Notes: generated by a model not told the origin, from the sequence alone. 64,000 nucleotides of DNA from an uncultured Sulfurovum sp. (GCA_913055205.1 CAJXJN010000006.1:18974-82973); one strand, 5' to 3'. Shown: positions 24,659 to 34,028, numbered from the stretch's first letter. Program-made: numbers and translations.

Positions 24659-24958
24659 ATGCCAAAGTTTGAAGAAGAGTTAGATGTAAAGTTAGAGATA
24701 CAAGAGCCACAGATGTTTAGAGTGCTTTTGCACAATGATGATTATACAAGTATGGATTTTGTAGTGGAAGTATTGACGGGTATCTTTCATAAGACAGCGG
24801 AAGAAGCAGTACAGATCATGCTTCAGATCCATGAGAAAGAGAGAGCTGTGTGCGGAGTATATAGCTTTGAGATCGCTCAGACTAAAGCAGAACAGGTAAA
24901 ACAGCTTGCGAAGCAAAATGAATTTCCATTATTGGCGACCATAGAAGAAGATGCGTAA
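24659..24958 (+). CDS. clpS: ATP-dependent Clp protease adaptor ClpS
   Basis: Binds N-degron substrates and hands them to ClpA. The 99-residue protein shows MFRVLLHNDDYTSMDFVVEVLTGIFHKTAEEAVQIMLQIHEKERAVCGVYSFEIAQTKAEQV, covering the N-end-residue pocket (Asn-Asp-Asp) and the ClpA-contacting surface. Length is typical. It lies twelve bases before clpA, with aat next, giving a compact N-degron unit. Confidence 0.95.
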   Translation: MPKFEEELDVKLEIQEPQMFRVLLHNDDYTSMDFVVEVLTGIFHKTAEEAVQIMLQIHEKERAVCGVYSFEIAQTKAEQVKQLAKQNEFPLLATIEEDA

Positions 24959-24970
24959 AAGGATATATAG

Positions 24971-27160
24971 ATGATAAGTGTAGCATTAAATGATGTATTT
25001 AAAAATGCAGTAATGTATGCCAAAGAGAATAGACATGAGTACTTGACAGTTGAACATGTTTTTCTTTCTATTGTAAGAAGTGAAGCGGGGGTTGAGATAC
25101 TCTCTGCGCTTGATGCGAACCTTGAAATGTTGGAAGAAGGGATCGTGGAGCATATTCATAAGACGATACCTTCTCTTAAAGAGGCAGTAGAACCTTTTGA
25201 AACAGTAGCACTCTCCCGTGCGATCAATGATATGATGACACATATTCATAGTGCAGGACGTACGGAGGCCAGCATAGGAGATATGATAGCAGCGATCTTT
25301 ATGCAGGAGCACTCTTATGCTGTGTACCTGATGAAAAAAGAAGGTATTGCCAGAGTGGATATACTTGAAGTGATCTCTCACAGCAATGTGACGAAAGAGG
25401 GAATACAAAAAGAGAGACAGAAAGAAGAGACGCTGCTTGACCAGTTCACGATGGAGCTTGTTTCGCTGGCTAAAACAGGGAAAATAGACCCTGTAGTAGG
25501 ACGTGTAGATGAGATAGAACGTGTGATGCAGACACTTTGCCGCCGTAAGAAGAACAACCCGTTGCTCGTAGGTGAACCAGGTGTGGGGAAAACAGCCATC
25601 GCGGAAGGCCTGGCATTGAAGATCTCCGAGGGAGATGTACCGGAAGTACTGAAAAAGTCTAAAGTTTTTGCGTTAGATATGGGTGCTTTAGTAGCAGGAA
25701 CGAAGTATAGAGGTGACTTTGAGAAACGTCTCAAAGGTATTATCTCTGAACTGAGTGCCATGGATGATGCTATTTTATTCATCGATGAGATACACACTAT
25801 GGTAGGTGCAGGTGCAACAAGCGGGGGAAGCATGGATGCTTCCAACCTGTTGAAACCTGCATTGGCCCGTGGTGACTTGAAATGTATCGGTGCGACAACT
25901 TACGCAGAGTATAGAAACTTTTTTGATAAAGATAAGGCATTAAGCCGTAGGTTTGCCAAAATAGATGTGGAAGAACCGAGTAAAGAAGATACGATGACTA
26001 TACTGCAAGGTATAAAACACAAGTATGAGACGTATCACAATATTAAGTTTACGGATGCATCACTCCAGTCTGCGATAGACCTCTCTGTGAAGTACTTGCA
26101 TGATAGATTTTTACCGGATAAAGCAATGGATATCATTGATGAAGTGGGGGCACATTTTATGCTTAGAGGGATAGAAGGTGTGACCGTAAAACCTAAAGAT
26201 ATTGAAGAGAGTGTGGCGAAGATCATGAAACTTCCTTCAACGGTCATAGGGACGGATGATACCAAAAAGCTTAAAACACTGGAAAAAGACCTGCAGGCAC
26301 ATATCATCGGACAGGATGAGGCGATCAAGGCGTTGTCGACTGCTATCAAACGTTCGTATGCCGGGCTAAACGCACCTGACAGACCTATAGGGTCATTTCT
26401 TTTCGTGGGGCCGACAGGTGTAGGGAAAACAGCACTTGCGACGCAATTGGCAGAGACGATGCATGTGCATTTTGAGCGTATTGATATGAGTGAATATATG
26501 GAAGCACATACCATCAGCCGTCTGGTCGGTGCACCACCGGGGTATGTAGGGTATGAGCAGGGAGGACTGCTTACAGAGATGATAAAAAAACATCCTCATA
26601 CTGTACTGCTTCTTGATGAGATAGAAAAAGCACATCCTGATATTATGAACATCCTGCTCCAGGTAATGGATGGAGCGAAATTGACAGATAACAATGGTGT
26701 GGTCAGTGACTTTAAAAATGTTATTCTCATCATGACCTCCAATATAGGTACAAAAGAGGCAAATGTCATGGGCTTCAATAAAGATAACTCAATGAAAACA
26801 GATAAAGCACTCAAAGCTTTTTTCAGTCCGGAATTTAGAAACCGTTTGAATGCTACCATAGAGTTCAATACACTCGATTTGGATGCACTTGTGACCATTG
26901 TAGATAGAGAATTAGACAAACTGAATGTTTTACTCAAGTCTAAAAAAGTGAAGGTGAAACTCAGTAAAAAAGCAAAAGAGTACTTAGCAAATGAAGGGTA
27001 TGATGAACGTTACGGAGCAAGGCATATTGTCCGTGTGATAGATGAAAAGATTAAAGAAGCTCTTACAGATGAAATTCTTTTCGGGAAACTAAAAAAAGGC
27101 GGCTTTGTAAAAGTGGGTTATAAAAATGAAAAATTAGATTTCTCATTTGAAGGAAAATAA
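24971..27160 (+). CDS. clpA: ATP-dependent Clp protease ATP-binding subunit ClpA
   Basis: Hexameric AAA+ unfoldase that feeds proteins to ClpP. The 729 residues comprise an N-terminal double-Clp-repeat domain (1-150), a first ATPase domain with GEPGVGKTA (about residue 200) and [14 protein letters not shown], and a second with GPTGVGKTALATQLAE (about 480), LLLDEIEKAHPDIMN and the D2-small domain at the end. No middle coiled coil is present, which separates it from ClpB. The clpP gene is not in the window. Partners in the operon are clpS and aat. Confidence 0.95.
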   Translation: MISVALNDVFKNAVMYAKENRHEYLTVEHVFLSIVRSEAGVEILSALDANLEMLEEGIVEHIHKTIPSLKEAVEPFETVALSRAINDMMTHIHSAGRTEASIGDMIAAIFMQEHSYAVYLMKKEGIARVDILEVISHSNVTKEGIQKERQKEETLLDQFTMELVSLAKTGKIDPVVGRVDEIERVMQTLCRRKKNNPLLVGEPGVGKTAIAEGLALKISEGDVPEVLKKSKVFALDMGALVAGTKYRGDFEKRLKGIISELSAMDDAILFIDEIHTMVGAGATSGGSMDASNLLKPALARGDLKCIGATTYAEYRNFFDKDKALSRRFAKIDVEEPSKEDTMTILQGIKHKYETYHNIKFTDASLQSAIDLSVKYLHDRFLPDKAMDIIDEVGAHFMLRGIEGVTVKPKDIEESVAKIMKLPSTVIGTDDTKKLKTLEKDLQAHIIGQDEAIKALSTAIKRSYAGLNAPDRPIGSFLFVGPTGVGKTALATQLAETMHVHFERIDMSEYMEAHTISRLVGAPPGYVGYEQGGLLTEMIKKHPHTVLLLDEIEKAHPDIMNILLQVMDGAKLTDNNGVVSDFKNVILIMTSNIGTKEANVMGFNKDNSMKTDKALKAFFSPEFRNRLNATIEFNTLDLDALVTIVDRELDKLNVLLKSKKVKVKLSKKAKEYLANEGYDERYGARHIVRVIDEKIKEALTDEILFGKLKKGGFVKVGYKNEKLDFSFEGK

Positions 27161-27913
27161 TTGGCTTCTATGTTTGATGAGGAAGAGTATTTTATTCCTC
27201 CCCTGAGTAATTACTCTTATACTTTTCCTGATCCGCGTAATGCTTCGGATGAAGGACTTTTGGCATATGGAGGTGATCTATGCTCCTCAAGACTGCTTAC
27301 TGCTTACCGTAAAGGTATTTTCCCATGGTATAGTCCCGGTGATCCCATACTCTGGTGGTCACCCAACCCACGGCTCCTGCTCTACCCCGATAAATTTCAT
27401 CTGCGTAAATCCTTTCGCAGGGTATTACGCAGTGGTAAGTTCACAGTGACATTTGACAGGGAATTTTCAAATGTTATTAAACATTGTGCAACGGTCCCGC
27501 GAGAAGGACAGGAGAGTACATGGATCGTAGAAGAGATGCAGGAAGCATTTATACGGCTCCATGAAGAGGGGTTTGCCCATAGTGTTGAAGTCTATAAAGA
27601 AGGAAAACTTGTAGGTGGACTTTATGGTATTGCTATGGGTAAAGCTTTTTTTGGAGAATCGATGTTCTCTTTGGTGTCAGATGCCTCGAAAGTAGCTTTT
27701 AAAGCACTCAGTGATGTTTTAGGCGATAGAGGCTATGATTTTATAGATTGTCAGATGAAAACAGACCACATGATAGGGTTAGGTGCGCAAGTCGTCCAGA
27801 GAGATACGTTCCTGGATGAACTGGAAGTTGCCCTGCAGAAGCCAAGTGATCTGGGACAATGGCATCATTTTACGTGGATATATCCATTAGAAGGAAAAAT
27901 AGATGGTAAATAG
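27161..27913 (+). CDS. aat: leucyl/phenylalanyl-tRNA--protein transferase
   Basis: Adds Leu or Phe to proteins beginning with Lys or Arg, creating N-degrons recognised by ClpS. The 250-residue protein has FPDPRNASDEGLLAYGGDL, YRKGIFPWYSPGDPILWWSPNPR, and the catalytic-domain segment GGLYGIAMGKAFFGESMFS, with DCQMKTDHMIGLGAQ near the end. The track start is TTG 27161 directly after the clpA stop; an ATG nine bases on (MFDEEEYF) is an equal candidate. Being in one operon with clpS and clpA ties degron making and recognition together. Confidence 0.95.
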   Translation: MASMFDEEEYFIPPLSNYSYTFPDPRNASDEGLLAYGGDLCSSRLLTAYRKGIFPWYSPGDPILWWSPNPRLLLYPDKFHLRKSFRRVLRSGKFTVTFDREFSNVIKHCATVPREGQESTWIVEEMQEAFIRLHEEGFAHSVEVYKEGKLVGGLYGIAMGKAFFGESMFSLVSDASKVAFKALSDVLGDRGYDFIDCQMKTDHMIGLGAQVVQRDTFLDELEVALQKPSDLGQWHHFTWIYPLEGKIDGK

Positions 27914-28898
27914 AGATATAGGATTCTCTTTATGGTTGGATTTTGTGGAGAGAGATTATCTTCAAAATGAGTTCTCAAAATTGATTGAAAATGGTATTAT
28001 TAATGGAGCAACAAGCAATCCGGCTATCTTTGCTTCAGCAATTACCACTTCACCTGCATATAAAAGTCAGTTGGAAAACTTAGCAGAGAAGAGTGCAAAA
28101 GAGAAATACGAGGCATTGGCTATCGATGATATACGTACAGCTGCGCAAGCTTTAAGAGCCTCTTATGATGAAGGGAATGATGGGTATATCTCTATAGAAG
28201 TTGATCCTTTTCTCTCAAATGACACACAAGGTACCATAGCAGAGGGGAAAAGACTATTTAGCGCTATAGGTGAACCAAATGTGATGGTGAAAGTACCAGC
28301 AACAAATGCCGGATATGAAGCGATGACAGCACTTTTATCTGAAGGTATCTCTGTCAATGCAACACTTGTCTTCTCTCCTGAACAAGCAAAACGCTGCTTT
28401 AAAGCAATGAAAACAGGCATAGATAATTTTGAACAAGATAGTAGAGGCAAGGTAGATGCGGTTATCTCTGTTTTTGTAAGCCGTTTTGACAGACTGCTTG
28501 ATGCTGACTTGGCACAAGAGGGTATAGATGTATCTAGAACAGGTATTTACAATGCTGCCAAGATATACAATCTGATCAAAAAAAACCATACACCGAATAT
28601 ACGTACACTTTTTGCCAGTACAGGTGTAAAAGGGGATGATCTTTTAGCTGATCATTATATAAGAGAACTTTTAGCAGAACATTCAGTCAATACTGCACCA
28701 CTGACAACAATAGAAGCATATATAGAAAAGAAAGAGACAGCACCTAAATTACCTATAGAAGAAGATATTATCAATGGGTATTTTACAAAATTAGCTGATA
28801 GTGGATTTGATATGGATGAAGTCTATGATTCTTTGTTAAAAGATGGATTGGAAGCATTTGAAAAAGCATTTCAAGAGATGTTGGAAAGTATTAAATAA
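27903..28898 (+). CDS. tal: transaldolase
   Basis: Transfers a dihydroxyacetone unit between sugar phosphates in the non-oxidative pentose phosphate pathway. The 331-residue protein contains GATSNPAIFASAI near the N-terminus, the Schiff-base Lys in NVMVKVPATNAGYEAM, GISVNATLVFSPEQAKRC, and SVFVSRFDRLLD. This is the long TalB/Tal subtype seen in Campylobacterota and actinobacteria. It overlaps aat by eleven bases and precedes the pilus ATPase gene. Confidence 0.92.
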   Translation: MVNRDIGFSLWLDFVERDYLQNEFSKLIENGIINGATSNPAIFASAITTSPAYKSQLENLAEKSAKEKYEALAIDDIRTAAQALRASYDEGNDGYISIEVDPFLSNDTQGTIAEGKRLFSAIGEPNVMVKVPATNAGYEAMTALLSEGISVNATLVFSPEQAKRCFKAMKTGIDNFEQDSRGKVDAVISVFVSRFDRLLDADLAQEGIDVSRTGIYNAAKIYNLIKKNHTPNIRTLFASTGVKGDDLLADHYIRELLAEHSVNTAPLTTIEAYIEKKETAPKLPIEEDIINGYFTKLADSGFDMDEVYDSLLKDGLEAFEKAFQEMLESIK

Positions 28899-28920
28899 AA
28901 CGTATCAGAGAGGAAGTATC

Positions 28921-30060
28921 ATGGAAGAGAAACTTAAACTTTATCTAAGAACTATGATCAGCAATCAGGGGAGTGACCTTCACCTTAAATCAGGTTCTCA
29001 TGTAAGAGTACGTATTCAGGGTGTTTTGAAGGTACTGGGGAAAGATACGTTGAGTGCCGAGATGGTAGACAGACTTGTTCGTGAGATCACTACCAAAGAC
29101 CAGTATGAAAAACTCATCAATGATCGTACTCTGGATTTCAGTTATGTATTAGATGATGAAAATCGATTTCGTGTAAATTTCTTTTTCCAAATGGATGGTT
29201 TAAGTGCAGTTTTTCGTATAATTCCTGTAAAAATTTCCACACTTGATGAACTGAAACTCCCGGAAGTAATTAAAAGCTTTACAGAGATACAGCGGGGGCT
29301 TGTTCTTATTACAGGTGTGACCGGTTCCGGTAAATCTACCACATTGGCAGCGATGCTTGAGAAAATAAACATAGAGCAGAAAAAACATATAATTACGATA
29401 GAAGATCCGATCGAATTTGTACATAAAGATAGAGGATGCTTGATCAATCAGAGAAGTATAGGACAAGATACACACTCCTTTTCAGATGCACTTAGAGCAG
29501 CTTTGCGTGAGGATCCCGACATAATTGTGGTGGGGGAGATGAGGGATTTGGAGACGATTGATATTGCACTTCATGCAGCGAATACCGGTCACCTTGTATT
29601 TTCAACTCTGCATACATTGGATGCAAAAGAGACGATTGACAGGATCGTTGGTATGTTTGGGAATGAGGAACAAAACCGTATTCGTATGTCCCTGGCTTCT
29701 GTACTTGAAGGGGTTATATCGCAAAGACTTATCCCTACTAAAAGGGGCGGAAGGGTTGCCGGGATAGAAGTACTTAAAAAGATAGCAAGAATAGAACATC
29801 TTATAGCAGAGAAGCGTGATGCAGAAATCCCTGATGCGCTTTTTGAAGGTAAAGAGATCTATGGGACACAAACATTTGACCAATCACTTCTGGATATTTT
29901 ACGCAGAGGTGAGATTACAGAGAAGGTAGCATTGGAATATGCAACAAATCCGGCAGATATGAAACTCAAAATACAAGGTATCGGAAAAGGTGCCATCATT
30001 AATGAAAATATAGATAATAAAATAGTAGAGGTCTTTGATTTTAAGGATGAGGAGAGTTAA
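28921..30060 (+). CDS. PilT/PilU-type pilus retraction ATPase
   Basis: A secretion-type hexameric ATPase that would retract type IV pili. I start it at ATG 28921 (MEEKLKLYLRTMISNQGSDLHLKSGS), after AGAGGAAG, because the track start at 28843 lies inside tal. Motifs: Walker A GVTGSGKSTTLAAML, Asp box IITIEDPIEFVH, Walker B ALREDPDIIVVGEMRD and His box HLVFSTLHT. The C-terminal region around KKIARIEHLIAEKRDAEIPDAL departs from the PilT AIRNLIRE motif, so PilU-like is possible. The stop codon lies in the first copy of an 82-bp tandem repeat. Other pilus genes are not in the window. Confidence 0.88.
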   Translation: MEEKLKLYLRTMISNQGSDLHLKSGSHVRVRIQGVLKVLGKDTLSAEMVDRLVREITTKDQYEKLINDRTLDFSYVLDDENRFRVNFFFQMDGLSAVFRIIPVKISTLDELKLPEVIKSFTEIQRGLVLITGVTGSGKSTTLAAMLEKINIEQKKHIITIEDPIEFVHKDRGCLINQRSIGQDTHSFSDALRAALREDPDIIVVGEMRDLETIDIALHAANTGHLVFSTLHTLDAKETIDRIVGMFGNEEQNRIRMSLASVLEGVISQRLIPTKRGGRVAGIEVLKKIARIEHLIAEKRDAEIPDALFEGKEIYGTQTFDQSLLDILRRGEITEKVALEYATNPADMKLKIQGIGKGAIINENIDNKIVEVFDFKDEES

Positions 30061-30265
30061 GTAAACGTGAACAGTTTCACGTTTATAACGACGAAACCGG
30101 AATGGTCGGAACGTAGTGCAGCCATGAAGGCGGGAGAGTTAAGTAAACGTGAACAGTTTCACGTTTATAACGACGAAACCGGAATGGTCGGAACGTAGTG
30201 CAGCCATGAAGGCGGGAGAGTTAAGTAAACGTGAACAGTTTCACGTTTATAACGACGAAACCGGA
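30051..30265. repeat. 82-bp tandem repeat, about 2.6 copies, with internal hairpin
   Basis: Copies run 30051-30132, 30133-30214 and 30215-30265 (partial) and are identical where they overlap. Each contains aaacgtgaacagtttcacgttt, a near-perfect 9-10 bp stem. The first copy begins with ggagagttaa, which includes the TAA stop of the pilus ATPase gene. The period is not a multiple of three. The rplY promoter begins right after the last copy. Confidence 0.95.
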
Positions 30266-30304
30266 CTTAGCTCTATAGAAAAGCATAAATTAAACTTTTT
30301 TCGA

Positions 30305-30310
30305 TATAAT
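30305..30310 (+). promoter_or_regulatory. -10 box (cgaTATAAT) of rplY
   Basis: The sequence ttttttcgatataatccg places a consensus TATAAT 32 bases before the rplY ATG; a T-rich stretch sits upstream, as usual in Campylobacterota promoters. The same gATATAAT form recurs before ndk and leuS. Confidence 0.7.
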
Positions 30311-30341
30311 CCGTCTCTATTTTAAATTTAAGGAAACAAAT

Positions 30342-30878
30342 ATGTTAGAAGGTATCGTTAGAGAGAGTATCGGAAAAAGCAATGCAAAGCAGCTTAAAAG
30401 AGATGGTTATCTAATCGCAAACATTTATGCAAATGGTGTTGAAAACATTCATGCTGCATTTAAACGTGGAGAATTTGCAAGAACTGTAAGAAACAAAGAA
30501 ACACTTGCATTCCCAGTAAAAGTTGGCGATAAAGAGCTCAATGTATTTATCCAAGAGTATCAAATGCACCCGGTAAATGGTGATGTAGTTCATGTAGACT
30601 TAAGAGTAGCAGTTCCTGGTCAAGTAACAAACTTCCTTGTACCGGTTGTAACTCATGGAACACCGGTTGGTCTTAAAAACAAAGGTGTACTTGTTATGTC
30701 TAAAAAAAGAGTAAAAGTAAGAGGGGCTATTGAAGATATGCCTGCGAAATTTGATCTTGATGTTGAACCGTTAAATAGAGATGATTCTATTTTGGTAAGA
30801 GATGTTGAAGTACCGGCAAACTGTAAAATGATGGATAGACAGGATGTTGCGATCTGCGGTGTGATCAAAGCTAAATAA
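30342..30878 (+). CDS. rplY: 50S ribosomal protein L25/general stress protein Ctc
   Basis: Binds 5S rRNA in the large subunit. The 178-residue protein is the long CTC form: an N-terminal L25 domain (residues 1-95, RESIGKSNAKQLKRDGYLIANIYANG...VHVDLRVA) and a C-terminal beta domain (VPVVTHGTPVGLKNKGVLVMSKKRVKVRG... to DVAICGVIKAK). The promoter is close and strong. It begins the conserved rplY-pth-lptG run. Confidence 0.95.
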   Translation: MLEGIVRESIGKSNAKQLKRDGYLIANIYANGVENIHAAFKRGEFARTVRNKETLAFPVKVGDKELNVFIQEYQMHPVNGDVVHVDLRVAVPGQVTNFLVPVVTHGTPVGLKNKGVLVMSKKRVKVRGAIEDMPAKFDLDVEPLNRDDSILVRDVEVPANCKMMDRQDVAICGVIKAK

Positions 30879-30892
30879 CCATTTATTAAGAC

Positions 30893-30969
30893 GCACAGAA
30901 AGCAAACTCTGTGCACTGCGCTAATGCTGTGTTCTCTTCAGCAGAGAGCTCAAGCGACTAGTCGCTTTT
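30893..30969 (+). terminator. Hairpins between rplY and pth
   Basis: GCACAGA/TCTGTGC (30893-30914) forms one stem, and the palindrome AAGCGACTAGTCGCTT followed by TT (30952-30969) forms another just ahead of the pth ribosome-binding site. The first could end rplY transcription in part; the second is too close to pth to be a normal terminator and may modulate its translation. Confidence 0.45.
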
Positions 30970-30985
30970 AATCAAGGAGTTCTTT

Positions 30986-31558
30986 ATGGTACTTTTCGTC
31001 GGTCTAGGTAATCCAGGATCACAGTACGAAAATACACGACACAATATCGGTTTTAAAGTCATTGACAAATTGGTCAATGACTTTTCTGCCAGAGATATTT
31101 CCAAAACTTCTTTTCAGGGAAAGCTCTATCGGGCTTCCAATTCACTTTTTTTAAAACCTACTACTTTCATGAATCTTTCCGGTAAGAGTGTTCAATCTGT
31201 CAAAAATTTTTTCAAAATAGATTTGGAAGACCTGATTGTCATACATGATGATATTGATCTGCCTTTTGGTGCAGTGCGTTTTAAAAGAGGTGGTGGTCAT
31301 GGCGGGCACAATGGACTTAGATCCATTGACAGCCATATTACTAAAGAGTACTTACGTGTGAGAATAGGTGTGGGTAAACCAGAACATAAATCACAGGTAG
31401 CTGATTATGTGTTGCATGATTTTTCCGAAGAAGAGTCTAAAGTACAAGATAAACTTATAGCACATGTGGCTGAAGCCTGCAAACTGTTGGTAACCGAAGA
31501 TCTCAATGAAGTGAAATCCAAATATAGTTTAAAGTCTATTGATGGATTAAATATATGA
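30986..31558 (+). CDS. pth: peptidyl-tRNA hydrolase
   Basis: Releases peptides from prematurely dissociated peptidyl-tRNA. The 190-residue protein begins MVLFVGLGNPGSQYENTRHNIGF with catalytic His 19 and Asn 9, followed by LKPTTFMNLSGKSV and the conserved VIHDDIDLPFGAVRFKRGGGHGGHNGLRSI. An AAGGAG site lies upstream of the ATG. The stop overlaps the following permease gene by four bases (ATGA). Confidence 0.96.
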   Translation: MVLFVGLGNPGSQYENTRHNIGFKVIDKLVNDFSARDISKTSFQGKLYRASNSLFLKPTTFMNLSGKSVQSVKNFFKIDLEDLIVIHDDIDLPFGAVRFKRGGGHGGHNGLRSIDSHITKEYLRVRIGVGKPEHKSQVADYVLHDFSEEESKVQDKLIAHVAEACKLLVTEDLNEVKSKYSLKSIDGLNI

Positions 31559-32637
31559 GTCTCTTTTCTCCCTCATTACATTTCAGATATTTAGCAAAAC
31601 TGTATATTAAAAATCTATTGGCCATTTTATTTGGTCTCTCTTTTGCTTTTGCAGCTATTGATTATTTTCAACATGTACAACAACTCAACGTTTCTTCAAA
31701 TTATAAAATACTTTATCTCTTCTATATGTGGCAGGAGGCATTGGGATTACTGTATCCCTTGGCTATTGTTTTTGCACTGATCATGACAAAACTTTCACTG
31801 GTGAAAAATAATACCATGGGTGCACTGCATGCGTTTGGGTATAATAAAAAAAGACTTTTTATACCTTTATTTGCTGTTGCTTCATTTACCTATATTGTTT
31901 TTACACTGCTACATACTACCGAGTTCTCTTATGCTAAAGACAAGGCCGCAGTGCTACTTAAAAATGAACTTCATACTTATAACGTAAATGATCTTTTTTT
32001 TAAATACAATAATACGTTTGTTTATATTAAAAACCTTGATCCTGTAGCTAAAAAAATAGAAGATATCACTATTTTTAAAGTAGAAGGATACCAGGTACGT
32101 TATACCATAAATGCGCCTACTGCGATTTTTAACGGGAAGGAATGGGATGCACAAAATGCTATACTCAAAACACATATTTACAAAGAGGGAAAGCTGGAAA
32201 AATATAACATAGAGCATAAAAAGAGTATCAAAACACTTCAGGGATATAAGCCTAAGATTATTGAGTCACTTTATGAAGGGAAAGCACTCAATATCATAGA
32301 TGCATTTAACACTTGGCAGCTGCTTAGTAAACAGAACCTGAATTCAGATAAAATTCGTGCAGCCCTGTACGATAAAATCGTAGTTCCGCTATTTGCTCTT
32401 GCCCTTCTCCTTCTTCTCTTTTTTAAATTGCCTTTTCATGCCCGGATGATGAATTTCGGAAGTATCATAGCACTGTCTCTGGGTACAACCTTTGTGATCT
32501 GGGGTATGCTGTTTGGTTTGAGCCAGGTAGGTTCAAATGGTGTTTTAGCTCCTGAATTTACTGCTATTTTACCGATTGCTTTTTTATGGCTATATGCGAT
32601 ATATGTGTATATCAAAGATGAAAAGTCCATTGTATAA
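31555..32637 (+). CDS. lptG: LptF/LptG-family lipopolysaccharide export permease
   Basis: A 360-residue inner-membrane subunit of the LPS exporter. N-terminal helices (AKLYIKNLLAILFGLSFAFAAIDYF; ALGLLYPLAIVFALIMTKLSLVKNNTMGALHAFGYNKKRLF) are followed by a periplasmic beta-jelly-roll-like domain (about residues 120-245) and three C-terminal helices (VVPLFALALLLLLFFKLPF and following). The fold and the NNTMGALHAFGYN loop fit the family; calling it G rather than F rests on its position after pth, so the symbol is tentative. It overlaps pth. Confidence 0.85.
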   Translation: MSLFSPSLHFRYLAKLYIKNLLAILFGLSFAFAAIDYFQHVQQLNVSSNYKILYLFYMWQEALGLLYPLAIVFALIMTKLSLVKNNTMGALHAFGYNKKRLFIPLFAVASFTYIVFTLLHTTEFSYAKDKAAVLLKNELHTYNVNDLFFKYNNTFVYIKNLDPVAKKIEDITIFKVEGYQVRYTINAPTAIFNGKEWDAQNAILKTHIYKEGKLEKYNIEHKKSIKTLQGYKPKIIESLYEGKALNIIDAFNTWQLLSKQNLNSDKIRAALYDKIVVPLFALALLLLLFFKLPFHARMMNFGSIIALSLGTTFVIWGMLFGLSQVGSNGVLAPEFTAILPIAFLWLYAIYVYIKDEKSIV

Positions 32638-32724
32638 ATTTTTCTAGAGCACCTTTTAATCAATATTTAGATAAAATCACCTGAAAATAGAGCTCATTTT
32701 ATGAGTAGAATTAGGATAATAGAG

Positions 32725-33945
32725 ATGAATATTGATTATAAAGCATTGGCAGATAAATATGGTACGCCTTTGTATATTTATGATTTTGATTATATTGAAA
32801 ATAGATATACCACACTTAAAGATGCATTTTCCGGAAAAAAGTCTATTATTAACTATGCGGTAAAAGCAAATTCAAACCTCTCTGTCATTGCACATTTAGC
32901 TAAGCTTGGTGCGGGGGCTGACTGTGTGAGTATCGGTGAAGTTAAACGTGCACTTGATGCAGGTATAGATAAATATAAAATTATCTTTTCTGGTGTCGGG
33001 AAAAGAGATGATGAGATACGTGAAGCCTTGGAAAAAGATATCCTATTGCTTAACTTAGAGAGTGAAGCAGAGATGAAACGTGTGGAAATGGTAGCGAAAG
33101 AGCTTGGCAAAGAGGCACGTATCTCTATTCGTGTAAACCCCAATATTGACCCGCAAACACACCCATACATTTCGACTGGGCTGCATGAAAACAAATTTGG
33201 TGTAGAGATAGATATGGCTAAACGCATGTATATTTATGCAAATAAATCAGAATTCTTGAACCCTGTAGGTATCCACTTTCACATTGGTTCGCAATTGACG
33301 AAGCTTTCTCCTATACGTGAAGCATGTGGTATTGTTGCAGACTTGGTACGTTCGCTGAAAGCCATTAAAATCGATATTAAATTTTTTGATGTAGGTGGCG
33401 GGATCGGTGTAGTGTATGATGATGAAGTAACCATTACAGCAGAATCATATACACAGGCTATTTTTGAAGCCACTAAAGGGCTTGATCTGACACTTCTTTG
33501 TGAACCAGGGCGTTATATGGTGGCGAATGCGGGTGCTTTTTTTACTAAAGTACTGTATGAAAAAGTCAATGACGGTAAACGTTTTGTCATTGTAGATGGT
33601 GGGATGAATGATCTTATACGCCCAAGCCTTTATAATGCCTATCATAAGATAGAAGCTGTGAGGGTAGAAGGTGAAAAGACACCGGCTGATGTAGTCGGAC
33701 CTGTATGTGAAAGTGGTGACTTTTTTGGTAAAAATGTACCATTGCCTCCACTGAAACATAATGACCTGGTAGTGGTGCACTCTGCAGGTGCCTATGGATT
33801 CACAATGGCAAGTAACTACAATACACGTCCTAAACCGGCAGAAGTAGCGTTGCAGTCAGGAAAAGACAGACTCATCCGTAAGCGTGAAACCTATGAAGAT
33901 CAGGTACGTTTAGAGATTGAGTATTTAGATCAAGATGATAAATAA
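32725..33945 (+). CDS. lysA: diaminopimelate decarboxylase
   Basis: PLP enzyme converting meso-diaminopimelate to lysine. I prefer ATG 32725 (MNIDYKALADKYGTPLYIYDFDYI, 406 residues) to the track start at 32701: AGGA lies nine bases before it and the N-terminus matches the family. The PLP Lys is in NYAVKANSNLSVI; also visible are HFHIGSQLTKL, FDVGGGIGV, LCEPGRYMVANAG and VVGPVCESGDFF. A -10-like gATAAAAT box lies at 32670-32677. It precedes pheA and hisC in an amino-acid block. Confidence 0.95.
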   Translation: MNIDYKALADKYGTPLYIYDFDYIENRYTTLKDAFSGKKSIINYAVKANSNLSVIAHLAKLGAGADCVSIGEVKRALDAGIDKYKIIFSGVGKRDDEIREALEKDILLLNLESEAEMKRVEMVAKELGKEARISIRVNPNIDPQTHPYISTGLHENKFGVEIDMAKRMYIYANKSEFLNPVGIHFHIGSQLTKLSPIREACGIVADLVRSLKAIKIDIKFFDVGGGIGVVYDDEVTITAESYTQAIFEATKGLDLTLLCEPGRYMVANAGAFFTKVLYEKVNDGKRFVIVDGGMNDLIRPSLYNAYHKIEAVRVEGEKTPADVVGPVCESGDFFGKNVPLPPLKHNDLVVVHSAGAYGFTMASNYNTRPKPAEVALQSGKDRLIRKRETYEDQVRLEIEYLDQDDK

Positions 33946-33964
33946 TTTGGCTGCTGAGTGTATC

Positions 33965-34028
33965 ATTCTGAATTTGATTCAGAATCCACTGCTGCTACTG
34001 AAACTATGGACCCTGAATCAAGTTCAGG
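33965..34028. repeat. Pair of palindromes between lysA and pheA
   Basis: ATTCTGAATTTGATTCAGAAT (33965-33985) and CCCTGAATCAAGTTCAGG (34011-34028) are two related palindromes of the CTGAA-TTGATTCAG type that is common as an intergenic repeat in bacteria. No gene is present between lysA and pheA. Confidence 0.65.

Noticed and set aside
30051-30265. CRISPR or multi-copy regulatory sRNA
   Set aside because: Copies are head-to-tail with no unique spacers, and no independent promoter precedes each copy. A short ORF reading through it changes frame at each 82-bp unit.
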